The translations under genes were made by a program, and so were the position numbers. A DNA stretch of 64,000 nucleotides, taken from positions 2,767,001-2,831,000 of the forward strand of contig NC_135564.1 in the NCBI RefSeq assembly GCF_964340395.1. Direction: 5' to 3'. Positions 28,501-40,793 of this stretch are shown in pieces. How positions within the stretch are numbered: the stretch's first letter is position 1; each line of letters starts with the position of its first letter. The stretch comes from Glandiceps talaboti (Eukaryota; Hemichordata; Enteropneusta; Spengelidae). Below the pieces are notes generated by a model. The model was not told the DNA's origin and did no database searches. It saw only the letters and a program-made list of their open reading frames with translations.

Positions 28501-29549
28501 ACCAATTAAACATAATATCTATAACCCTGGAATAATAATATTCATTTCTTAGCACTTGCACGTTCCCGCGATAACGGGAAACGGTGGTGAAAAGGTTAAA
28601 AAACACCTTCCATGTAAAAAGACATCTCAAGGCTCTATACAACACAATCATAAAACATACATAAAAAAGAGTAAGGAATACTTGAAATACCACTATCTAT
28701 TGTCATCTTAGTTTACTTACAGTATTAATACAGATTATAGTTAAATAAAAAACTATACTATAGGTACTATACATCTTGTTTCACGGATGACAAGTCTATT
28801 CTTTGTCAATAACTGATATTTAATAGGGATATAAGGAGTAAGTACGGGTTGTTAGTCTTGTCACATAATACACAGTGTGTGTAAAACTTTATCTGTATCT
28901 GGTATTCTCGGCAACAAAAACAACCTACCATGGGTATTAAATTAAGACAGGTGAAAGTATTGAGATTTGTCTGACATTTGATGGTGACGTGAGAGGGTTG
29001 TAGACTCTGAGGGTTCTACAGTCTTCACTGTAGATTATATAATAGTTTATTTTTTGTGATTTTTAACAGTAAATTTTGGAAGAGATTTTTGATGGATTGT
29101 TTTTGACTGTGCATTGTAATGAGTCTTTTTGTGTTTGTGCAATTTTTTAGTGTCTGAGCTGGTTCTCGATATAAATCATTATTATTATAAATATGATTAT
29201 TATATAATATTTATTTAATTATCATAACATGATATGATGGAACTATGGTTGCTGTAAGGTTAACTGTAAGCCATGCTACTTACAACACACCTTTTGTCAT
29301 CAGACAGTCTTATATCATAGTCTTCATGACAGTTAGACTGTCTTGTTTCTCTCTCTCAAATCCCAAATCTTTTTCCCTTTCTCTCCAAATGAAATCCACA
29401 AACCTCTCTTATCTCTCCAAATCTTTCTCCCTTTCTTTTCAGAGCTTTCTCATTTTCTGTCCAAATAAAATCTATACAAATACCCCTCCATCTCCATATC
29501 TCTCCCTCCCTCCTTCCATCCATCCATCCGTCCGTCCGTCCGTCCGTCC

Positions 29550-29599
<50 letters not shown>

Positions 29600-32500
29600 G
29601 TCTGTCTGTCTGTGTTGTATCTCTCACTCTCTTCCACCATTCCTCTCTTTGGCCCAACCCCCATCCAACTCAATATTCAAATTCCACACTATACCACTAA
29701 TTCTATGTTCTTACCACTATGGTGTGTTCTTTCCTTTCCAGCATTACAACATTTCTCTGTACACATAACAAGTTTAAATCCCTCAGTTTCAAGAAAGTCT
29801 AGTATGTAAATATACATGTACCCTCAAAACCGGGCATTAGGATTTATAAGATTACTGAATATACAAGGGGAGTTCACAAAGGATTTCTTACAGCTGTACA
29901 ACCATATCGTCATGAGATTCTAAAAGTAACTTACAAAAGAAGGACACTGAACAGTTTAAATCAAACCATCCCTTTCCTTTCAATTGTTTAAAAAGTGTAC
30001 AAGTAAGATTTATTGAAAGAAGTCTACCCCTGATGATTCTGACAAATTTGAATTCTAAAAGCGTTTGACTGTGAGTAAAGATCTTTCGAAAAATATGTGA
30101 AACTGCATAAATATAGGAACTGATTAGTAGCTGACGTTGACTGAAATACTATAGCACAGACTTTCATAAGGACTAAAAAAAAATTGTTTGGTTCCAGTTA
30201 CCTGACCCCACCTAGTTTTTCACCGCCGACTCTAAACTTTTTTTTTTTTTTATGTATTCGAGAAAAAAATGAATACAATTGCAAAAATTGTGAAGTCTTG
30301 CAAGAAATAGTGACATCACCACAATCAAATATCAAGACAATATAAAACTGTTCTTCCAATCTGTAATGGCTGTACATCTGATGGGAAGAAACCAATAACA
30401 CTGAGACCATTTGGAAAGCCATGGAAAACATCACTACCTGAATTAGACACTCACACATGAAAATAAAATCTACCTACCACACCTATTCTAAAATTGAGCG
30501 TAATTGCAACCACACAATTTTTTTTTTAGGCCTAAGGTGAAGAGTCACTGCAAGTTGTGTCATACTTCTAAATATACTTACTTTATACAGTGAAGTTGCT
30601 TGGTATATACTACTGGTACATGCCATTTCTCTGATAGAATGCATACCCAGCTGTGGCATTCCGATGTCAATGGTTCTCAGACCTAACTTGGCCGATATGA
30701 TAGGTCCTATGGTTGTACCACATGGCATATCACAACGTACAACAAAGTCCTGTACAGTAGAGAAATGATGAAATATCATTATAAGTGTCAAATCTAAGTG
30801 GGAAATCAGTCTACCATATTATACCATGTTACAGCTTGCATAGCGGCTCAATGACTAGTACGCATATGTGTCCTATATAATATATCATGTTTTTTTTGGT
30901 GGTTTTACCCAAATATGCATTGCGGCACAATGACTACACATGCGTGTTCTATATAGTATGCGCATTCTCCACACGGAGGGTGCCATCTTCAATATCATCG
31001 TGAGGCAGCCAGTCACAAATGAATCTATCCTGCGCGAGCTTATGGGTTTTGCCTAGTTATGATATTAATATATATTGGTCCTATGAACAGCATGCTCATA
31101 TTTGAAGTGTACAACTTTTTAACGTTGTAGACGTACTATATAACATGTATGCCCATATGTGGTCTTTTGGATATAGGTTTGACTGCAATCTATATCTCTC
31201 TGTGTCAAACCAGGCAAGGAAATCATAATTATCCTAAAATATCCAGTATACTCAGTAGATAGATTTGAATTCATAGTTACTCGGATATCTCTAGTGCAAT
31301 CATCCAAAGAATAAATGGAACTGAAGAGTATCTTAGGAGTCATTTTTGCATCTTGGACAAGTTCACAATTAATACACACTTTTAACTCCTTTTCCCCATT
31401 CCATCTAGTATTGAGTTTCCAATTATTAGCGTGCTTGGTGGTTGTGCTTAGTATATTTCATCTACTTTACACTGTATTTACCACTTTGTTCTTTTATTAA
31501 CTCTAATGTTACTATAGCCCTCGAAATAACACTTTGTTACACCAATTTCCCATGAATCTAATATTATATCTTAATTTTGACTTGTAATTTCTGGTTCTTT
31601 TTCTTTTTTTAAAATGAACTGCGAGCATTTTTTTACTTTTGTCTTGGTAGATGTATTCACTTACTTTCTTTGAACTTGCAATAAAAACAAGTTACAAAAA
31701 ATTATTTCCTGACAGAGGGTAAATTGTTTTCAACATTACGGATAACTTAACATGATCTTACCTGTAAGGGTACATTTGCTTTCTCTGCAATAACTCGTAG
31801 TATGGATGATGTGACAGCAGTGGTTGCATAGCGTTGGTTACTGTTTATCTTGAATACAACACCCTGCAACAAATCATATAAATAACACCATTATAGTGTG
31901 GAGTCTCGCTGGTTAGCAGGACTCCTTTGTAAGCTGCACAGTTTCAGTGGTATTTTGATGGCTGTCAAAGTCAAGGTCAAATTTGAAAAATTAATGATAT
32001 CAGTAAATGATTTTATGATATTACATGATTTGATATCAACAAATGATTTGACTCTATTGTGAATGATTTAATGATATCAACAAAAAATGAATTATAGGAA
32101 TAATTTTATTATGTCTAATTTCCACAGATACATGATACCACGTCACTGACTCAATCACCCTATGAAAGAATCTATACTAAAACAGGACTGCATCATATAA
32201 ACAAACTCTTACCTTATGAAAAGCAACTTTGTGGTTATCTTCATGTTTCTCCCTATCAACAGAAATTATAAAATGTGGTATATAAAAGAAAGGTGTTAAT
32301 GTCATAGGTTGGGGACATGAGCCTGGCTAGTATGGTAGTATGGTAGTGTATCTGTCTAGTGTTCTGCAGGTATCAGGTTAAGTCCCAGCCCAGATACACT
32401 TTCTTGGTATTACGGTTACCACAAAGCTTATATAGGGCAATACAATTCTCAGTACCTGAAATAGAATATTACTGTCTTGGCGCACCATAAAAATAATGAA

Positions 32501-35500
32501 CATTTGATTTCTAGGTCGACACCATAACTCCACGTGCTTCATAATTACTATCAGCATACGTGCAAATGAGTCGACCTTCTTGTTCTATTACGACCCTTTA
32601 GCATGAGGTAAAAAGCTATTACAGGTACAGAGAATAAGTCAACCTTGTTGTTCTATTTTGACCCTCTAGCGTAAGGTACAATGCTATTACATGTACTGAG
32701 AATAAGTCAACCTTCTTGTTCTATTTTGACCCTCTAGCATGAGGTAAAAAGCTATTACAGGTACTGAGAATAAGTTAACTTTCTTGTTCTATTTAGACCC
32801 TTTAGCATGAGATAAAATGCTATTACAGGTACCACAAATTTTATACTACAGCTAATACATAAACTTGCTTATGAACACATGTCAAGATTGCACTATTGTC
32901 AAAATACAGGTGGAATGTAAGACACTTACGGGTAATTTGGATGGACTGCATGGGCCTGGTCTGCACTCACTAGGAATGACTTGGGAATGGCTTCTTCAAA
33001 ACTTGTGGATGTTCCACCAGCTGATAACCTTCTCATAACAAACTCTGTCAGAGATGATTCGGCACCATGGGCACTCTGTGATCCAACCTGTCATTGTGTA
33101 CAATTTGTTCAGTACGTAAAAATAATATTTTTTTTAATATAATAATAATAATCAATATTTCCAATACAGCACACACTAGAATAGATCACACTAGACAACA
33201 TCAAGTGGTACATGTGAATTTTGGATTATTATACCATAAAGAAATATGTTAGAAAGGACATGATTGGTTGATTCACAGTCACATGACAATAAGTGATCTT
33301 CAATTTTGTCACAGCAGTCAACTGCAAATAATTAGTATGATTCGCATGAAAGAACATAATTGGTTGATTCACAGTCACATGACAGTGAGTGACCTTTCAA
33401 CTTTTGTCACAGCACAGTCAATTGCAAATGATTAGTATGATATGCATGAAAGAACATGATTGGTCGATTCTGTGAGTCACATGACAGTAGGTAACCTTTC
33501 AACTTTGTCATACTAAGGTAATTCCAATTTAATAACTACTACTGTTGATTAATAAAGTTCTTTTTGGTCAAAGTAAAACAAATTTGAAGTATTTTTTACT
33601 GACAAAAATGAGTTTTATATACCTACCTCTTCATTATCATATAAATTAATCATACGAATATTAGGATCTTTCTCAAAGGTGTCGCCATCTTGTACAGATG
33701 TTATCAAACCCTGGAATTACATAAAATACATGCAGTGTTTTTACTTTGTCACAACAACAGTGGACTGACAGTACAATGGAGAAATACTATTTCAAACTGA
33801 GGAGTTAGGGTTAGGGATAGGAATCCTGTAACATAAAGCTGAGTTACAGCATATCACCCACTCTCCTACACTTGTCATGTGAATCTGAACATGGTAAGAA
33901 TAGAGCAGTGGACCGACTGTAAAATAGAGAAATACTTGTATTCAAACTTAGGAGTTAGGGCAAGGGATAGGAATCCTGTAACATAAAGCTGAGTTACAGT
34001 ATCACCCACTCTCCTATACTTGTCATGTGAATCTGAACAAGGTAAGAATAGAACAGTGGACTGACTGTACAATACAGAAATACTCTAATTCAAACTGAGG
34101 AGTTAGGGTTAGTGATAGGAATCCTGTAACATAAAGCTGAGTTACAGCATCATCCACTCTCCTACACTTGTCATGTGAATCTGAACAAGGTAAGAATAGA
34201 ACAGTGGACTGACTGTACAATACAGAAATACTCTAATTCAAACTGAGGAGTTAGGGTTAGTGATAGGAATCCTGTAACATAAAGCTGAGTTACAGCATCA
34301 TCCACTCTCCTACACTTGTCATGTGAATCTGAACAAGGTAAGAATAGAACAGTGGACTGACTGTACAATACAGAAATACTCTAATTCAAACTGAGGAGTT
34401 AGGGTTAGTGATAGGAATCCTGTAACATAAAGCTGAGTTACAGCATCATCCACTCTCCTACACTTGTCATGTGAATCTGAACAAGGTAAGAATAGAACAG
34501 TGGACTGACTGTACAGTAGATTCCCATTTGTACTCAAGCTAGGGAGTTAGGGCAAGGGAAAGGAAGAGTCTTTATACCTCTGAACATAAACTTGGTTGGT
34601 GGAAAATGTATAGCTGTTGACAAACTTTTTGTAAAATATTTCCATTGTATTGAAACTAGGTTAGGGCATGGATGTGTTAGCTTTAGGGTCAGGGCTCGAA
34701 ATTAACTTTTTTAGTTGGTAGTCACTTTGACTACCACTTTTTAAAACTGGTAGTCAACAGGGAAGATTTGGTAGTCATTCTTTTTTTCAGCATTTAATAA
34801 TTTATGCATAAACAAAACATTAAGTAATAAACGTTCTGAGAACACCTGAGTTTTTTTCATGAAATTAGTGACATTCATATTATGCAAACATTTGACCTGT
34901 CCTAAAATAATACATGTAATATATCATACTACAGTAGTATCATAGTAAGTAAATATCATATAAATGATTATTGTGTGTACCAAGCTGTTATTTTGCAATG
35001 TCCACTTGGAAACCTCAAACTGACAGTGACACAAATTTTGGCATAACACATACATAATAAATATACACATATTTTACATTCATTCAGTCACACACACATG
35101 TATACATGTACAAACATCCCCCCCCCCCCCCACCACACACACACACACCAAACAGTTACTGGCCTCAAACATATATACAGGACGTGACTGAGAGATTGAC
35201 AGAAATAAACTTCAAAACACTAACTAAATCGCTAGTCACACAGCAAAATTACATACTTTCCATGTTGTAGTTTATTTCACTGAATCAGTAACTGTGTGAG
35301 GTGTAGAGTTACATGTAATGATTAGTGGCTCATTCCATTTCGGGTGTGTGGGTTGCTTGTCAAACTTATATAATGCTCTCAAATCTGAGCATTTATGCTA
35401 TTTATTATTATTTACTTTGTAAAAGATAAAACGTCATACGATAAAAAATACACACGGTCACCATCCATTTCAGTTTCCCTTACATTAAAAAATAATATGC

Positions 35501-38500
35501 TATGACCCAACCCTAGAGAGAAATGGTATGTGCCAAGGCACGTCCCTCAAATCTTATCTGTTACTATCTATAAACACAGGAAGTCATTCTGATTGCGTCT
35601 AGGATTTGTCTCCTCCGCTAAGGGCTTCGATAAACGACGTAAATTTCCATCCTTCCACTAAATTTAGGTATCCTAGTATTGAATGACTAGTTGTAAAATA
35701 CTATTACATTCGCGATTAGTGGTGGGAGAATGATTTTATTCTGTATATTTTCCTAAGTTTTGTATCATTTTGATCGCAACTGTGTGACATGGAAAAGACA
35801 ATTACAATGAAACAGTCATGAAATCAATAGAGTGTTGCGTTTGAGTAGACATTATGGCGTTTGTAACATCACAAATAAGCTACATGTATTTTGTTTATTT
35901 TACCAAGCCACTGTTATTGACTACAAAGTAAGCAATATCAAACATGCCAGCCGCATCTAATCACACGTAGCTTTAGAGTCCAGCGCTCACGCTACATTGC
36001 CAACTTGTCAGCAGGCCTTCCATGCATACGGTGGGTTGGCGTCCCTAGGATTTTCGTGGTAGTCAAGGATGACTACCAGTTTTCGAACTTGGTAGTCATT
36101 TTGGAAAAACTGGTAGTCAATTGACGCGAGACTACCGCTAATTTCGAGCCCTGAGGGTGAGGTTTGGCATAGGAACAGGATTAGATCCCCTAGCATAACA
36201 TTGAGTTGTATTGTCTAGCAATGAGTTAACAATGCTACAGTACTCCCTGTATGTCACATATCAATACTAGTATTACATCCTGTCAGTTCATACATTGTGT
36301 CAAACACTTCCTAGTAATAAAATATATATTTCCTGTCCTAACAAAGGGACATTGAAACAAAACAAAGAGTTCTTCTCTGACAGTCAGTCCTAAAGATTTT
36401 AAGTTAACACTATTTACAACTATTTGATCAGTCCCGCTTGCAAACAGAGTACTTGACTCAATTCTGAAATTGTTCCTAAAACACCAAGTAAAGGAATACT
36501 GTCAGGATTGAGTTACAACTTACTCCGTCTGCAAGTATAGGATTTCTACTATTTGAGCTGCAAATACTTACAATAAACTGTAAATTTCCTGTCCAAAATG
36601 TAAAGAGGAATTTAAAGAACACAAAGACATGTGTTCAAACTTTTAACACCCAGGTGTTTAAAGTACATTGACCTGGTAAACAAGGCTATTCATCAATTTA
36701 CTCTACAAGCAACACTATATTAGTAGCCTATTTGTAGTCTTGAAGGACAAACACTAGAACACTACTGGTATGTCAACTATCCCTCAACGAATGAAATTCA
36801 ACAAATCAAAATGTCAGTTAGGATACATGAAAATGTGTTGTATAATAGACTAGTCCTTCAAAATTACAGGTAGTCTACAGTTAGGATAGCTAAATAGTGT
36901 AGTAGTGTTAGTCCTTCAAAATTACAGGTAGGCTACAGTTAAGATAGCTGAAATAGTGTTGTAGTGTGAGTCCTTCAAGATTACAAGTAGATATTTTAAG
37001 ATTCAAGCCATGGATAGCTTTTAGACTAGTTCTATGTTGACTTACTGATAAATAAATTTTAAACACTGAAGAACTGAACTAAACCCCCAGGACAAGATAT
37101 TCATCCTGGACAAACTAAAGGTGTTATTTTATTAGATTTAATATTAGATTTAATAATTTATTCTTGTACTTACTTCCATTGCACAGTAAGCATTGAGGAG
37201 ATTGTCTAGTCTTGGTGACAACAAAAACTCATCCAAAGCACCACCAATCACCTGTAATCAAATGTTGAAATTGAGAAGGATTTAGAAGGATGAATGTAAG
37301 TATGGAAATTTAAAAACAATAAAATCCACTTTAAACTGAGGATATTACATTGAAATATATCATACAGACATGATGATGGTTTGAAAGATAATAACTATGG
37401 AATTTGATGAAAATATTTTTTTTTTTAAATTGATAAACATAGCAACTTGTAAGACTATACTAGTTGTGCACAATGTATGGTTATCAACAATGATCGTTCC
37501 TGTTGTGAAAAAAAAAAAAAAATGATTGATTGCTGTACCAAGGGAGACAATTGAAAACAAAAGAATTTCACTATAATATTATGAGGGCGCTATTGAGCAT
37601 GATGCTCAAGCATAGGTGAAAAGCACATATTGAACATGTAGTACTCACTGATGGCTGTGCATCTGCCAGGAAGAGTTCAAAGTCTACAAGTTGTTCTTTG
37701 GACACCTTCAACTCATCACACAGCAATTGAGATAACAATGAATGGTGTTTGTCCACCTAAGGTAAAGATAAAAATAACCAAATACTAGTAATGCAATACA
37801 CAGCCCAAACTTGGCTATGTGGCCAAGGTTGTATGGAGGAAGTACAAGCTTGTATGTATTGATGGATATCCTTGCTGTCCTCAGTGATGGCCATATTTGC
37901 CTTATTACAGATTTTACATCACAAGTTCGGCTTTTTTTTGAAGTGCTTTACATCCGACGTTCTGCATTTTTTTGAAGTGCATATTGTAATACACAACTTT
38001 CAAAAAGTTGATGATAACAGACTTATCAATAGAATTCACGGGCTCAATTTTGAAACATATTTCATTATCAAAATTACGATTAAATGTTGAACTTCAAGTT
38101 GAATAATTGAAGCATGAATATTGCACTTCACAAAAAATCAAAATGTAAGATTGATGACATGAAGTACTTAGGTTTGCTATCAAATATCAAATGATATATT
38201 GTCTTTGTCTTACACAAGTTACACCAGATTTTTCTCCAGTTTCAGCTGGTTTCAGTAACTCCATCTGGACACATGTTGCCAATACAGGTACCCTATGATA
38301 ACAAAGAGTTTGATATTTTAAACTATGTTAAATATACACACTATTGTCAGTATTTCATTTTGGTTGACATACTTCAAGTTATCCAAATTTCAGTGACATG
38401 TAAATTCATCATCCTCTATACAGTGCAACCTCAATCAGATGGAAATCTGATCACAGAGATGGTTCCATTTGTTTCATTTTGCACATTTCACATCTTCTTG

Positions 38501-39375
38501 ACTTTTTGCTTTCCTCTTGCACAGGTGTCAGGGATAAAGAAATTCTACACATATCAAGTCTTTGACAAGTCAAGTGCTAAGTGAGTAAAATCTTTTTAGG
38601 TGCTATCAGTTAAATTCTTTGTTTGCTGTATACAGGTAGAAGGTTTGTCTGTAGATTTAGAAAAAACAAACACAATTTGTTTTACTCATAATTTCTGCTG
38701 AGGGCAGTATTTTATTCTATTGTAAATGGACAAATTCTACAAATATCTTAAGAATAACTACACATATCTCTAAATAGGTGTTTCTGACAAATCAAACTTT
38801 GTGACATATATATTTCACCAGAATAGTAGATTTTGGTACAAACAGAAAATGGTAAAAAGTGGATTTTACATGATATACTAGCATTGTTTTGTTTTGTTTT
38901 CTGTTTTTTTCCCTGTCAGCCTGGTAGGTTTTGGGGAAATTCAAGGACAGTAAATTCCCCAGGTATTTTACATTGATCTTCATTAAAAGTAAGCTACACT
39001 AAGTATGGAAATCTATGCAAGTTCTACTAGATTTTCAAAGTCCTGATCTATTTACTTTGAAGAGTCCATAGATACAACAAAATATACTTACAATTGAGTT
39101 TCTTTATTAGCTGAGAAATTCTCATTGTGAGTTCTAAGTAGATGTATTGCACAGTTAGGAATAAACATGATAGGTCTGTTGATATGTACCAGTTTGTGTA
39201 CAAGTTTATCACCATTCTGAAAGACAAATCACCAATAATTTCATACCAGTCACAGTAGTGTCAACTTGAAATAGTTTTTGTGTTCTTAGGAACAATAAAT
39301 GTAATCTAGAAAATGTAACTGTTGTCAAATTTGAAATATATTATGTGACTGTATGGTTGTGGAGCGAGAGGTGGT

Positions 39376-39452
<77 letters not shown>

Positions 39453-40747
39453 GGGAGAGAGGGCTGATAATGCATATTGTACTGATACCACAGTTCTCCT
39501 ACCTTGACTATAACCCTTCCAGCTATCTTCAGATCTCTGTCCATCCATGTATGCCAAATACCTCCACCATAGCATTCCACTCCAACAGACAGATAACCAT
39601 TCTTGATTTTCTTAGAGTCAGGTTTCACCTGTGAGGATTCAACACAAATTACTAAAATGTCTTTCATGAATTATCTAGTTGGATATCATAATATTTAAGA
39701 TGTTATGATGAATCTTTTGCTGTAGGAGAGCCTCCCACAAACATTTCTATAGTGAATATTTCTTTGGTGATAGGGTATTCCTTTCATGTGACTGTCATGT
39801 TTCAATAGTTATTTACATAAACATATAATAACATTATAATACACTTCTTGCTAACACCAAATAGCTGAAATGCTATATGCACATCCACTTATTTCTAGTA
39901 GTGGCTTTTCCAACAGAAACAGTCACAGATATATTCATTTTCCCCCTTCAAGAGGCAGCCAGTCAAGTACTACTTTGGGAGCCAGATGTTTCCCGTCGTC
40001 ATGGCCAGCCAAACACAACGTTGAAAATGATCATTGAAAAAAACTGGAATGAGCAGAAAGACACTGTTGGATACTATGCAAAATTGTGCACAATGGAGTA
40101 AACTCATCATGTCACTACAGCTAGATTGTGGATGACATAAGAAGAAGAGAAAACAGTAATTTATAGTACTTTGATGTAAACTCTTGACTTACCTTCAAAC
40201 ATGGACTATCAGTGTGAGCTCCAACCATACTAAAACCATTGCCTGGTTTGTATTGGCCGCCAACAGCAAAGGCAATCATTGTAGATTTATTGCGAGTAAA
40301 GAAGTATTTCTGTTTTGGTTGTATCGTCCAGTGTTCTGTCTCTCGCAGTTCCTGGAAACCAGCTCCCAATAATCTGGTACGACATTCTTCAACAGCTGAA
40401 AACATCAAATAAACACATATCTGCCATATATTTGGTATTTTAATGACTTTGTAACTAATCATTCATATCCAAGGAAGGATGAATACATCTTATAGTTATA
40501 CATTGCATAATGTTTCAAATTTGTATTCCAAAAAAAAAATTGTACACAGCCCCACATTCTCATATAGGATTTATAATGAAAGTTGGGCAGTACATTATTA
40601 CATGTATATTTATATTTAATATAGCAACAGCAAATAATACATTTTAGGAACACCCCCATACACCAAAAAAAACCCCCAAAAAACCAAACAAACCAGCATT
40701 AACAACAATAACAATATCTGACAAACACACACACATACAACAACCTC

Positions 40748-40793
<46 letters not shown>

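Larger units (their letters stand above)
18327..30581 (-). other. DNPEP: DNPEP intron 13 (12,255 bp)
   Basis: GT-AG intron (GTAAGT, ctttgcag) holding SINE A copies, SINE B and C copies, the inverted 90-bp array, degenerate tandem repeats, two compound microsatellites and one AGGCCTA MITE. No further DNPEP exon is needed: exons 13 and 14 join in frame. The stretches 18993-21639 and 26803-28043 show nothing else. Confidence 0.85.
33711..37173 (-). other. DNPEP: DNPEP intron 8 (3463 bp)
   Basis: More than half is the 148-bp satellite, the 1464-bp hAT-like element and the ~68-bp repeat. The rest is unremarkable AT-rich sequence. Confidence 0.85.

Noticed and set aside
33875-34537. Four near-identical 65-72-codon minus frames
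   Set aside because: They step by exactly 148 bp and arise from the satellite unit, not from a gene family.
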